DNA of 64,000 nucleotides from Paraniabella defluvii (GTDB lineage: Bacteria; Bacteroidota; Bacteroidia; Chitinophagales; Chitinophagaceae). The notes beneath the pieces are model-generated. The model was given only the letters and a program-made list of their open reading frames with translations, was not told where the DNA came from and searched no databases. Of the stretch, positions 53,204 through 62,215 are shown one piece after another (the stretch's first letter is position 1; every line of letters begins with the position of its first letter). Where the stretch lies: NCBI GenBank assembly GCA_019316985.1, contig CP079215.1, positions 1-64,000 of the forward strand. The letters are read 5' to 3'. The position numbers and the translations under genes are program-made.

Positions 53204-54148
53204 ATGAAGCCAGCACCCATTTTGTCAATTATTGTCCCTTGCTATAATGAAGAGGAAGGGATTTTAGACACAATTCATAAACTGGAGTTTTTGATTTGCG
53301 AATTAAAGAAGGATAACTTAGTAGCAGCGGAAAGCTTTATTCTTTTTGTGGACGATGGTAGTATCGACAGCACTTTCGATGTGCTTCGAAATAATAAACA
53401 TTCGAGTCAAAAAATTATTCGACTTACAACGAACAAAGGACAGCAGTTCGCCTTGCTAGCAGGTCTTGATTATGTAAAGGAATCAGTCGATTGCACTATT
53501 AGCATTGATTCAGATTTACAAGATGACCTGACCGTTATCGAAAAAATGTTGATGGCATACCGAAAGGGGGCGGAGATAGTTTGTGGTGTTAGGAGCAATA
53601 GAGATACCGACAGCTTTTTTAAAAGAAGGACGGCGAAGCTGTTTTATAAAATAATGCATGCAATGGATGTACCTTTAATAGAGAATCATTCTGAGTTTCG
53701 TCTTTTGTCTAAGGATGCAATTATAGAGTTAGGTAAGTACAAAGAGCGAAACGTTTTTCTCCGCGGATTATTACCGTTAATTAACCTGAAAATTGTTTCA
53801 ATATCCTACACGCAGAATAAAAGATTAAAGGGAGAGACAAAATACTCATTCGGAAGGTTGCTCTCTCTTGCAATTAGAGGTATAACATCTTACAGCAATG
53901 CTCCGATAAGATTCATCATGATAATTGGGTTCATACTCTTTATACTTACGATGTTTCAAAGTGTATATGTGTTAGTAGTTTACCTTCGGGGTAATACTGT
54001 TCCTGGTTGGGCTTCTATTACACTTCCTTTGTGTTTTTTGGGAGGTATTCAGTTAATGTCACTTGGAGTGATCGGTGAGTATATAGCCAAAATTTATACA
54101 GAAACTAAGCAGCGGCCTCTATATCATATAAGTGATATAGTTGGATAG
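53204..54148 (+). CDS. GT2 polyprenyl-phosphate glycosyltransferase, DPM1/ArnC/GtrB-like
   Basis: Intact, 314 residues. GT2 start ILSIIVPCYNEEEGILDTIH, LFVDDGSIDSTFDVL, CTISIDSDLQDDLTVIEKML (D-x-D with Q-D-D) and GETKYSFGRLLSLAIRGITS, followed by two TM helices (FIMIIGFILFILTMFQSVYV and LCFLGGIQLMSLGVIGEYIA). Such enzymes load a hexose from a sugar nucleotide onto undecaprenyl-phosphate; a GT-C protein then uses it outside. That pair (51278 and 53204) is present here, in the same operon. Last gene of the cargo. Confidence 0.9.
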   Translation: MKPAPILSIIVPCYNEEEGILDTIHKLEFLICELKKDNLVAAESFILFVDDGSIDSTFDVLRNNKHSSQKIIRLTTNKGQQFALLAGLDYVKESVDCTISIDSDLQDDLTVIEKMLMAYRKGAEIVCGVRSNRDTDSFFKRRTAKLFYKIMHAMDVPLIENHSEFRLLSKDAIIELGKYKERNVFLRGLLPLINLKIVSISYTQNKRLKGETKYSFGRLLSLAIRGITSYSNAPIRFIMIIGFILFILTMFQSVYVLVVYLRGNTVPGWASITLPLCFLGGIQLMSLGVIGEYIAKIYTETKQRPLYHISDIVG

Positions 54149-54171
54149 GTCAAATGACATGAAGTTCATAG

Positions 54172-54357
54172 GTAACGCATACGCAGGAGGTCGTAACAGC
54201 GGTAATTGAAGTTGTGGGAGAATGTAATTTCACTCCTAAGCAACTAGAAATCGCAATGCTGGCTGCCTAGCTTCACGATTGCGGCTATGTAAATACCTGT
54301 AGCAATCACGAAGACAGAAGTAAAGCCATTGCATTAGATTTTTATTTTTCCTGACAA
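54172..54357 (+). pseudogene. HD-domain phosphohydrolase remnant with in-frame TAG
   Basis: Reads HTQEVVTAVIEVVGECNFTP, KQLEIAMLAA, stop (TAG), LHDCGYVNTCSNHEDRSKAI. The expected residue at the stop is W or F, before the metal-binding H-D of the family (AAWLHDxGY). It has no start codon and no C-terminus. TAG for TGG is a substitution, not an indel, so this is true decay, unless it is a base-call error. Confidence 0.65.
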
Positions 54358-54470
54358 ATTCACAAGCCAGTATCATTGAAGATTTTTTCAAAAACATTCT
54401 TACCTTTGATGTGGCAGAAATCGTAAGAAAGTGGAAGAGCATTTTCTCCCATTGAATATTGACCGATTTT

Positions 54471-54593
54471 TGACAGACAATGCTTTATATTTCTTGAATT
54501 TCAATAACAAGGAAATCCAGTCCTGGGCACCGAGGCTTAAAACCTTCAGATTATGGCACGCTTTAATATAGCTGACAGACATTTGACAGGCAG
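54471..54593 (+). repeat. Recombinase arm-like repeats, right end
   Basis: TGACAGACA at 54471-54479, and the two-part unit TGACAGACA, three bases, GACAGGCAG at 54573-54593. The latter matches the left-end copy at 37065-37085 in 19 of 21 positions and in the same orientation. Confidence 0.55.
54512..54530 (+). repeat. Imperfect additional copy of the att core
   Basis: GAAATCCAGTCCTGGGCAC differs from the 17-bp core by one inserted A and one inserted T. It lies 95 bases inside the right end. Confidence 0.4.
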
Positions 54594-54624
54594 GCTTGGT
54601 AAGCAATTGGGACTCAATTCTTAG

Positions 54625-54641
54625 GAATCCAGTCCGGGCAC
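54625..54641 (+). repeat. attR core of the integrated element
   Basis: GAATCCAGTCCGGGCAC, exact copy of 36957-36973 at the 3' end of tRNA-Leu. Confidence 0.85.
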
Positions 54642-54677
54642 AAAAAAGGTTGTAGACCGGTAGTCTACAACCTTTTT
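54642..54677 (+). terminator. Original tRNA-Leu terminator, displaced by the insertion
   Basis: AAAAAAGGTTGTAGA...TCTACAACCTTTTT. Immediately after attR, where the tRNA terminator would lie in an empty site. Confidence 0.65.
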
Positions 54678-54721
54678 ATTTAATACCCGGGTTATGTAAC
54701 CTGCATTTATATTTTTCAAAC

Positions 54722-54907
54722 TCAGGCTTCATCCTTCGTATTTTTCACCAACCCGATACCGGAAAAAAAGAAAATAAGCCCTATAACTCCCACTACAATT
54801 AAGGTGGTGTAGCTGTTACTTTTGTTGATCAATTCATAGCCGGTATAAATAAGACCAATGATGCCTAAAATAGTGAGGACAGTTCCAAAAATACGTTTCA
54901 CATTCAT
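54722..54907 (-). CDS. Small membrane protein (61 aa, two TM helices)
   Basis: MNVKRIFGTVLTILGIIGLI and TLIVVGVIGLIFFFSGIGLV give two hydrophobic segments with a short polar turn (INKSNS) and a charged end. Start chosen at the ATG 54907, which begins the first helix. A common small inner-membrane protein type in Bacteroidota; function unknown. Confidence 0.6.
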   Translation of the reverse strand: MNVKRIFGTVLTILGIIGLIYTGYELINKSNSYTTLIVVGVIGLIFFFSGIGLVKNTKDEA

Positions 54908-55113
54908 ATACCTGTTTTTAACTGTTGCTACGCAATATCTATGCCCAATGTATAACAATGCATGGATGCCCCTCACCTCCGCTGCGATCAGGCACAGTCC
55001 AAGCGCTCTCCGCCATCAGCTTTTGTATTAAAAACAGATATTATAACCCTTCGTTTCAGCCGGCGCCAGGCAGCTACTCAAAACTGCCCCGGTCCGCAAT
55101 TAACCGTCCAACA

Positions 55114-56940
55114 TTAGTTTTCCTCTGACCAGGCCGGCAATATTAAAATAAACACATTGAGCCCGTTTATTGCCTGTAATTGCAAAGTGCCCCTGTGTAA
55201 AAGCGCCAGCGATTTCGACAAGGCCAGGCCAATACCCGTACCTGGCTGATTTTTATTCGGGTTTAAACGGGTGAAGGTTTCAAATACTTTTTCCCGGTCT
55301 GCAGGTGCGATCAAAGGGCCATTACTGGCTACACGGATTTGTACCCCACCAGTATCCCTGTCATGCATTGCCGAAAGGTTTACAATTCCGTTGCCATACT
55401 TTATCGCATTATCCAGCAGGTTGGTGATGATCTTGGTAAGAGCCTCCCGGTCTGCATATACCAGCTTCAGGTCTTCATCTATCTCTGATTTAAACACAAC
55501 TCCCTTCTCCTTCATAAGCGGGTCGAAAATAAAATAGATCGACTCAAGCAAAGGAACCAGCTTTATTAGCTCCAGTTGCAACTGTACCTGTGCACTTTCC
55601 GTCTTTTTTAATGTCAATAACTGATTGATCAGCTGTATAGTTCTTTGAACACCCTCCTCCATGATCTTAAGATATTTTTGCGTACGCGGCAGATCCTTAC
55701 TATCATTCCTGGCCATTTCAGGGAGCTTTCAACAAAGTTACCGGCGCCCTTATCTCATGAATAACATGGGTAAAAAACTCTGTTTTCGATGCGTATATCT
55801 CTTTCTCTTTCTCAATCTCATATAACATCGTCATTCTCTTTTGTTTTTCGGCTAACCGGTTTTTATAGAACCTAAAAGCTAACAATACTAAAAGAGCGAG
55901 CGATAATGTATACAAGACATAGGCCCATATGGTTGTAAAAAAGGGGCCATTAATTTTAATCACCAGTACCCTTTCATTCTGCTGCCAGATGCCCCGGCTG
56001 TTGGTAGATTTCACCTTAAAGACATAATTACCAGGAGGCAGACCGGTAAAACTTACATTATCTTTTTTATATAATGCCAGTTCTTATCCAGGCCTTCCAT
56101 CATATAGGCATACTGCACTCCTTCCGGGGCAGCGTAAGTAAGGGCGGCAAAGTTGATATCAAAAGACGATTGACGATAGCTAAAAGAAATGGCTTCTGTC
56201 ATAGTAGCAGAACGTTTTACCGGACCGTTTCCCTTATCTATCGCAAGAGGCTTGTTTTGCATTGAAATACCGGTTATGCAAACCGGTGGCGTAAAATTTG
56301 CCTGGCGTATCAAACCGGGTTTAATTCTAATCAAGCTACCCTGGGTTGCGATGTAAATATCCCCATTCCGGGCTTTGTAAGAAGTAACGTAAGAAAACTG
56401 GCTGCCGGAGTATCCCTTCATCTGATGATAACTGGTAACAGCCCGGTTTTCGGGGTTGAAGAATACCACTCCTCCGGCTGTTGTAACCCAAAGCCCTCCT
56501 TCATTATCCTCTGCAATACCGGTTACAATATCAGAGGGCAATCCATGCCGGGTAGAATAAATACGAACCTGGCCGGTTCGGGATTTACCCCTATTAGCCC
56601 GTTCCCCGTCCCAAGCCAGAAACCGCCATTTTTAGATATAACCAACGCGGAATTAATACTGGTAGGCAAAATATTTTCTCCCTGAACCATTATCTTCACC
56701 TGTCCCTGCAGGTTTAATTTTCGTTGTAAAAAAACAAACCATGACACAAACCCCATATCGTGCCATCTGCGGTTTCGCCAATCGCGTTATAAGGCGTATG
56801 CTGGGGAAAAAGCATGCCTACAACAATGCTTTCCTGATACAAATAATAAAGAAACTGGAACTTATAGAGAATTATTTCTATTTGTTTTTCACCAATTTTA
56901 ACCCATCAACATACCGTTTGCAGGAGACGTTCAAACACAT
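55114..56940 (-). pseudogene. 5'-truncated propeller-type sensor histidine kinase
   Basis: About 600 residues in several frames. Order: last blades of the periplasmic regulator propeller (NAIGETADGTIWGLCHGLFF, VTGIAEDNEGGLWVTTAGGV), Y_Y_Y-type domain (YMMEGLDKNWHYI), TM (TTIWAYVLYTLSLALLVLLA), HisKA with His in THVIHEIRAPVTLLKAPLE, HATPase (NLLDNAIKYGNG, GTGIGLALSKSLALL). Full-length members have about 700 more residues of propeller and a signal peptide. Here the chain begins near 56940 with no signal, so the sensor is incomplete. One-base breaks lie near 56740, 56545, 56050 and 55718. Confidence 0.7.
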
Positions 56941-57000
56941 GGGTATTATGAAAATTAACGGTTAAAAAAAAAGGTGACTTCTCGGGCACTTACGTACAGT

Positions 57001-57025
57001 TTGTTCATCATTCATTAATGAACAA
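57001..57025. promoter_or_regulatory. Inverted repeat upstream of the SDR gene
   Basis: TTGTTCAT and ATGAACAA, 8-bp arms with 9 bases between; a possible operator 130 bases before the SDR start. The regulator is not identified. Confidence 0.4.
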
Positions 57026-57154
57026 TACAGCGCTGGGCGTTTTACAAAAACTCGCCAAGCTATCTGATTTTAAAAAACCCAGAAGTTCACCATAGTATAT
57101 CCACCAACCGGGAAGACCTTTGATAAACATTTTTTTACAATTAAAATCTAAAAC

Positions 57155-57909
57155 ATGTCAAGAAATGATGCAAAAGACAAAGTTGTACTAATAGCCGGGG
57201 GCGGCAAAAACCTGGGCGGCTTATTAAGTAGAGATTTTGCGGCCAAAGGCGCAAAACTGGTGATCCACTATAACAGCGAAAGCTCCAAAGCAGAGTCGAA
57301 GCAAACCTTGCAGGAAGTACAGGCTACAGGAGCTGAAGCAATCCTGGTGCAGGCCGACCTGACTAAAGTAGGAAACATTACCAAACTTTTTGATGCTGCC
57401 ATTGAAAGGTTTGGCGGCATCGATATTGCCATTAATACCGTTGGAAAAGTATTGAAGAAACCATTTGGGAACACTACTGAAGCTGAATATGACAGCATGA
57501 GTGATATTAACGCTAAAGTGGCCTATTTCTTTATACAGGAAGCCGGCAAAAAACTGAACGACAATGGCAAGATCTGCACGATTGTAACCTCTCTCCTTGC
57601 AGCCTACACGGGATTGTATTCTACGTATGCCGGTATGAAGGCTCCTGTTGAGCATTTTACAAGAGCAGCTTCAAAGGAGTTGGGCAGTCGTGGCATTTCC
57701 GTTACGGCAGTTGCTCCCGGTCCGATGGACACGCCATTCTTTACGGACAGGAAAGCGATGATGCGGTGGCTTATCACAAATCGGCTTCGGCATTGGGCGG
57801 GCTTACCGATATCAAAGATATTGCACCTTTGGTAGAGTTTCTGGTAACAGATGGCTGGTGGATTACCGGTCAGACCATTTTCGCGAACGGCGGTTATACA
57901 ACGAGATAA
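57155..57909 (+). CDS. SDR family oxidoreductase (one frameshift)
   Basis: About 251 residues, classical short-chain dehydrogenase. VVLIAGGGKNLGGLLSRDFA (cofactor loop), INTVGKVLKKPFGNTTEAEY, Ser in TIVTSLLAAYTG, catalytic Tyr-x-x-x-Lys as YAGMK in YSTYAGMKAPVEHF, and after adding one T near 57742 the C-terminus FANGGYTTR. NAD(P)-dependent; the substrate is unknown. First of a short run with a DoxX-like protein and an NTF2-like lipoprotein. Confidence 0.9.
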
Positions 57910-57984
57910 CTTTTCTAAACCCTTTGAAAAGATAATTGAAAGTTCGCTTCCTTCAGTTATCTTTTATAATTATACACTTAAATT

Positions 57985-58334
57985 ATGGCATTAAAAATCA
58001 TCAATACGGCATTGATCCTTGTAGCTGTTTTTATGGGCTTCAAGCAAGGCTATGCCATGTTTTCTGGCAAGCCGGAAATGCTGGAAATGTTTGGCAAATG
58101 GGGATTTAATAAATCTGGATTAATGATGAACGGAGCCATAACAATAATTGCAGCACTACTCATCCTGTTTCCTAAAACATTTGTCTGGGGTAATTTCTAA
58201 TGGCTGCGGGTATCTTACTCATTATCTGCTTTCACCTGATGGATAAGGATTTTAAAGGCGTGCTGGTTGAACTTCCCTTTCTGCTTCTCAACCTGGTTAT
58301 CATCTACCTGAAACATCCTTTTAAAAATACATAG
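57985..58334 (+). CDS. DoxX-like small membrane protein (one frameshift)
   Basis: About 116 residues with four hydrophobic segments: IINTALILVAVFMGFKQGYA, GAITIIAALLILFPK, LMAAGILLIICFHLM and FLLLNLVIIYLKH. The break near 58198 (TTTCTAATGG) needs one base. KPEMLEMFGKWGFNKSGL between helices 1 and 2 is typical of DoxX-like proteins. Function unknown; often found with oxidoreductase genes. Confidence 0.65.
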
Positions 58335-58370
58335 GTAACCCACCTGTCCGTCACATTAAAATAAAGCGAT

Positions 58371-58808
58371 ATGAAAGTTCCTTCTATCATCACCTTATTG
58401 ATACTAAGCCTTTCGCTTACCACCTGCGGGCAAAACAAAAGTCGTTCTGCTACTACAACATCCCAACAACCCACTAAAAAAGAAACCACTATGGATTATC
58501 AAAAATCACCAACGAAAAAAGTAAAGCAAGCTATTGAAGCGTTACAATCGGGCGACAAAAGCTGGTATACATTTTTTACAGACGATCCTGAAATGACCGA
58601 CGATGGCAATACAGTAGATTTCAAACGCTTTTTTGAAAAAGCATTAGGTGTTGAAAAATTTTTAACCATCGACAAAGTTGAAAATGATGGAAAAAACATA
58701 TATGGCAATTTCAGAGCCGGCCAATGGGGAACTTTTAAAGTCTTTTTTAAATTTCGCTTAAATACCAATGGCAAATTTGATCGCCTGGATATCGGCCAGG
58801 CACATTAA
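58371..58808 (+). CDS. NTF2/SnoaL-like lipoprotein
   Basis: 145 residues. Lipoprotein signal with lipobox LTTC (Cys near residue 19), Ser/Thr-rich linker, then a cone-shaped NTF2-like fold: KVKQAIEALQSGDKSWYTFF and FFKFRLNTNGKFDRLDIGQA. An internal ATG (MDYQKSPTKK) could give a cytoplasmic form. SnoaL-like proteins bind or convert small molecules; nothing more specific can be seen. Confidence 0.7.
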   Translation: MKVPSIITLLILSLSLTTCGQNKSRSATTTSQQPTKKETTMDYQKSPTKKVKQAIEALQSGDKSWYTFFTDDPEMTDDGNTVDFKRFFEKALGVEKFLTIDKVENDGKNIYGNFRAGQWGTFKVFFKFRLNTNGKFDRLDIGQAH

Positions 58809-58994
58809 CCTGAATGAGCGGGGTGCCATAAAGCATCCACATGCAGCGGCAGCTTAAACTGAAAAACTGCGGTTTATCCCAACCCAGGCTATATATCTAA
58901 AAACAGATGTACCTTCCATTTTACCCGTAGCTTTATAACATGAACGGCTATTCGGAAGTAACCGGCTCAATTGAGATTGAATTTTTAAAGGAAC

Positions 58995-59531
58995 ATGATG
59001 ACGAAATCAGCAGCAGCAGCACTGATAAGAAAAGGAGTAAACAGCAATAATATCCCTCAACACTGGGCCGACCTGGGTTGCGGCTCGGGCATATTTACAG
59101 AAGCCATAGCCGGTTTATTACCGCCGCATAGCACCATAATGGCAGTAGATGTTAACCACCAATCATTACCCCGCACCCTGGGTAAGAATGTTTCAGTGCA
59201 GTTTGTACAAGCGGACTTTATCGCTTCCGAAATAAATATTCAGGCGCTGGACGGTATACTTATGGCCAACGCCCTGCATTTTGTACAGGATAAAACAGCA
59301 TTGATTCAAAAGCTGGAAAAGTATATGAATGATCATGCGCGTTTCCTGATCGTTGAATACGATTATCCTCAATCTAATCAATGGGAACCCTATCCCATAC
59401 CTTATACAGCATTACAGCAACTTTTTGAGCAGCTGGATTACACACAGATTGAGAAAATAAGCGAGCGGGAATCAATATACGGTGGAAAAATGTTTGCCGC
59501 CTTGATATCTAAAAAGCAACTGTCAAAGTAA
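58995..59531 (+). CDS. Class I SAM-dependent methyltransferase
   Basis: 178 residues. Motif I HWADLGCGSGIFTEAIA, acidic loop IMAVDVNHQSL (binds the ribose), motif with FVQADFIASEI and GILMANALHFVQDKTALIQK. N-terminus is short, MMTKSAAAALIRKG. Small-molecule methyltransferase of the UbiE/methyltransf_11 type; the acceptor is unknown. It ends 8 bases before the antiporter gene. Confidence 0.85.
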   Translation: MMTKSAAAALIRKGVNSNNIPQHWADLGCGSGIFTEAIAGLLPPHSTIMAVDVNHQSLPRTLGKNVSVQFVQADFIASEINIQALDGILMANALHFVQDKTALIQKLEKYMNDHARFLIVEYDYPQSNQWEPYPIPYTALQQLFEQLDYTQIEKISERESIYGGKMFAALISKKQLSK

Positions 59532-59539
59532 CAAATAGT

Positions 59540-61145
59540 ATGCACCACAACCTACTCCTTATCCTGGGTCTTTTATTTGTAGTAATGCTATTGGTGCTGG
59601 TAGCGCGGCGCATTAAAATTGCCTATCCCATCTTTCTTGTCCTGGCGGGTCTGGGCATTAGTTTTATACCCGGGATGCCGCGATTACACCTGGATCCTGA
59701 CCTGATCTTCCTGATCTTTTTACCACCGCTTTTATATGAAGCTGCCTGGTATACATCCTGGAATGATTTCTGGAAATGGAAACGCCCGATTGCGCTATTG
59801 GCTTTTGGCCTCGTTTTCTTTACCTCCACCATTATAGCTTATACGTCTGCATCAATAATTCCCGGCTTTACACTGGCATTGGGTTTTATTGGGAGGCATT
59901 GTTTCCCCTCCCGATGCGGTAGCTGCTGCTACGGTATTAAAAGGAATGAGCGTTCCTAAAAGATTACTGACGATACTGGAGGAGAAAGCCTGGTAAATGA
60001 CGCGTCGTCCTGATCGTCTTCAAATTTGCCCTGGCCGCCATATTAACAGGAAGTTTTTCGCTGCAGGAAGCCTCAGGCCAGTTCTTCCTGGTTGCCGGCA
60101 TGGGCATCATAACAGGATTGGCGGGAGCGCATGTGATGTATGTTATCCATCGGTTTCTGCCTACTACACCGGCTATTGATGCCGCGCTAACCGTAATGAC
60201 GCCTTATTTGTTGTTCCTGGCGGCAGAACAATTTCATTTTTCAGGTGTAATGGCCGTGGTAAGTGGCGGATTGTTTATGTCGTACCGGTCACACGAAGTT
60301 TTTAAAACCGGAAGCACGCGTTTAAACATGCTGGGTGTGTGGACCACTTTAATCTTTGTAATGAATACGCTGGTGTTTGTTTTAATAGGCCTGGCATTGC
60401 CGGATATCATAGAAGGCCTGGGCAAGTACGCTATTATGGATGGCATCAGGTATGGATTATTGATCAGCGCTATTACCATTGCCCTGCGTTTTCTTTGGGT
60501 GTATCCTGCAGCTCATCTACCCAGGTGGTTGAGCGCAAAAGTGCGTAAAGACCCGTCACCGGGCTGGAAAGGTCCTTTAGTGATCAGCTGGGCCGGCATG
60601 CGGGGCGTGGTATCGCTTGCCACGGCGTTATCCATTCCATTGCTCACAACAGGCCAAACTGCTTTCCCCAGCGTAACCTGATCATCTTTATAACTTTTGT
60701 GGTGATCTTTATTACCTTGGTTTTCCAGGGCCTTACCCTACCTCTTATTATCAAACTGATCAGGTTGAAAGAGATCGACCCGATCGCTTCCGAAGACGAG
60801 CAGCAGGCAGGGATACAATTGAGGTTGGATACGGCCGCCTTACAGCTGGTGCAAAGCAAATATGCCGCCGCTATCCAAAGCAACAAACTGATTGAATTCT
60901 ACAAAGCTCATCTCGAAGACCAGATCAGCCATACCGATAAACGGTTACAATCCTTATCGCATGAAGATACCGAGCATGAAGAAATAGAAGCGTACCATCG
61001 TATGCTGCTGGATATTTATGGCCAACAACGCAGGGTGCTGTTTCAATTACGCAAAGAGAAACATTTTAGTGATGAGGAGATCCGCAAAACCGAGCTGCAA
61101 CTAGATCTGAATGAACTTAAGATTACAGGGGCAGGTCATGGGTAG
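59540..61145 (+). CDS. Na+/H+ antiporter, CPA1 family (several frameshifts)
   Basis: About 535 residues. Twelve or so TM helices, with FLPPLLYEAAWYTSWNDFWK, the ion-binding region SPPDAVAAATVLKG, GESLVNDASSLIVFKFALA (restored), WAGMRGVVSLATALSIPLL and a hydrophilic C-terminal tail (HTDKRLQSLSHEDTEHEEIE). It exchanges Na+ for H+ at the inner membrane. Breaks near 59895, 59980, 60005 and 60672. Last gene before the convergent fragments at 61.2 kb. Confidence 0.88.
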
Positions 61146-61206
61146 TACCACTCTTTCCAGCTAGCAGCTGCAATTTACCGGTAATAGCTTCACCCGCCTC
61201 TGCGCT

Positions 61207-61560
61207 TCAGGTGTTCCTGAGATAGCCTAACGGCGCCTTACCATACTTTCTTTTAAAACTTTTAGTAAACTGTGATGGAGAAGAAAAGCCGGTAAAGATG
61301 GCTATTTCATTGATCTTAAATCGTCCTTCATGCATCAATGCAGCGGCCCTCTTCAACCGCACCTGCTCAATAATCTCGTAAGGCGAATAGCTTGAAGTAG
61401 CTCTTATTTTCCTGTAAAGAGAAGAGCGGCTCATATGCAGCTGTTCTGCTAAAAATTCAATACTTAATGAAGTATTCCCTATATGAGTTGTAAACCGGAC
61501 CACTGCATCTGAAAAAAACAACAGGAACTTCGCAATAGAAACTCTGCAGATGGTGTTCAT
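61207..61560 (-). pseudogene. C-terminal AraC-type DNA-binding fragment
   Basis: The HTH pair SIEFLAEQLHMSRSSLYRKI and RFKINEIAIFTGFSSPSQFT, ending FKRKYGKAPLGYLRNT, is the end of a hybrid two-component regulator (Y-x-x-F-K-K-Y-G-x-x-P). Upstream of residue ~25 the frame overlaps a surface-protein fragment on the other strand, so the natural N-terminus (REC, kinase, propeller) is missing. Left of this window part there is a truncated histidine kinase, at 55114, that lacks exactly such an output domain. Confidence 0.65.
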
Positions 61561-61902
61561 TTTGCCACCATCGGCACCGTAGGTTCTAAAGCTACCAATG
61601 GCAACTCCGATAGTCCTTTAAGCTACGAGTTCTCAGCGGATCTGTCGGGCACTGCAATGGCTACTTCGGGCTTTATAATAGCATTACTTGCATTAGGTGG
61701 TTTAATAATGGGATTACGGCGCAACAGCAAGCTGCTACTGGCAGGCTTAATGCTGACCGGTATTCTGGTAAGTTTTATTGGTTGCGAGAAGAAAAATTCA
61801 GAACCTGCACCTAATAGCAAAAACACCTATATCCGTATTGCACAAATTGATGCAAATGGAAGCAAATCTTATTCTAAAATTATAAAAGTAGTGAACAATT
61901 AA
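61500..61902 (+). pseudogene. 3' fragment of a surface-type protein with TM insertion
   Basis: Restored from 61500: TTASEKNNRNFAIENSADGV, HFATIGTVGSKATNGNSDSP (one A added near 61545), then after a TM pair (FIIALLALGGLIMGL, LLLAGLMLTGILVSFIGC) the end IAQIDANGSKSYSKIIKVV. TTASEKNN..F.IE.S.DG..F..IG.V and IR..QID.DG..SYSKI are typical of the C-terminal part of Bacteroidota surface and T9SS-type proteins. No 5' part is present. Confidence 0.55.
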
Positions 61903-61920
61903 GCCGAACGCTTCTATTAT

Positions 61921-61955
61921 AAAAAGGCCTGCCCGGGACAACCGGGCGGGCTTTT
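61921..61955 (+). terminator. Terminator after the surface-protein fragment
   Basis: GCCTGCCCGG...CCGGGCGGGC followed by four T. Confidence 0.65.
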
Positions 61956-61981
61956 GCTATTATGCAGTTCGTTATAATAAT

Positions 61982-62062
61982 TCAGAACAGTTTGAGCCCG
62001 ATCAAAAGCGAAAGACTTACTAATAGCAATGCTGCAATAAAAAAGTTTATGCTTTTCTGCAT
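61982..62062 (-). CDS. Possible 26-aa single-TM peptide
   Basis: MQKSINFFIAALLLVSLSLL and GLKLF: one hydrophobic helix with a basic start. Too short to judge by sequence alone; no promoter box was found. Confidence 0.25.
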   Translation of the reverse strand: MQKSINFFIAALLLVSLSLLIGLKLF

Positions 62063-62215
62063 GCCCGTAATACCTGATGGTATCGCCTGAGGTTTACAGG
62101 CCTTTTCGTTCGCATGGCTTAAAATAATCCCTATTAGACAAAAATGATGTCATGTAAATACTAAAGCTCCTTTTTAGTCTTTATGCTTCGGGATCATCAT
62201 TTCGCTGACCGGGTG

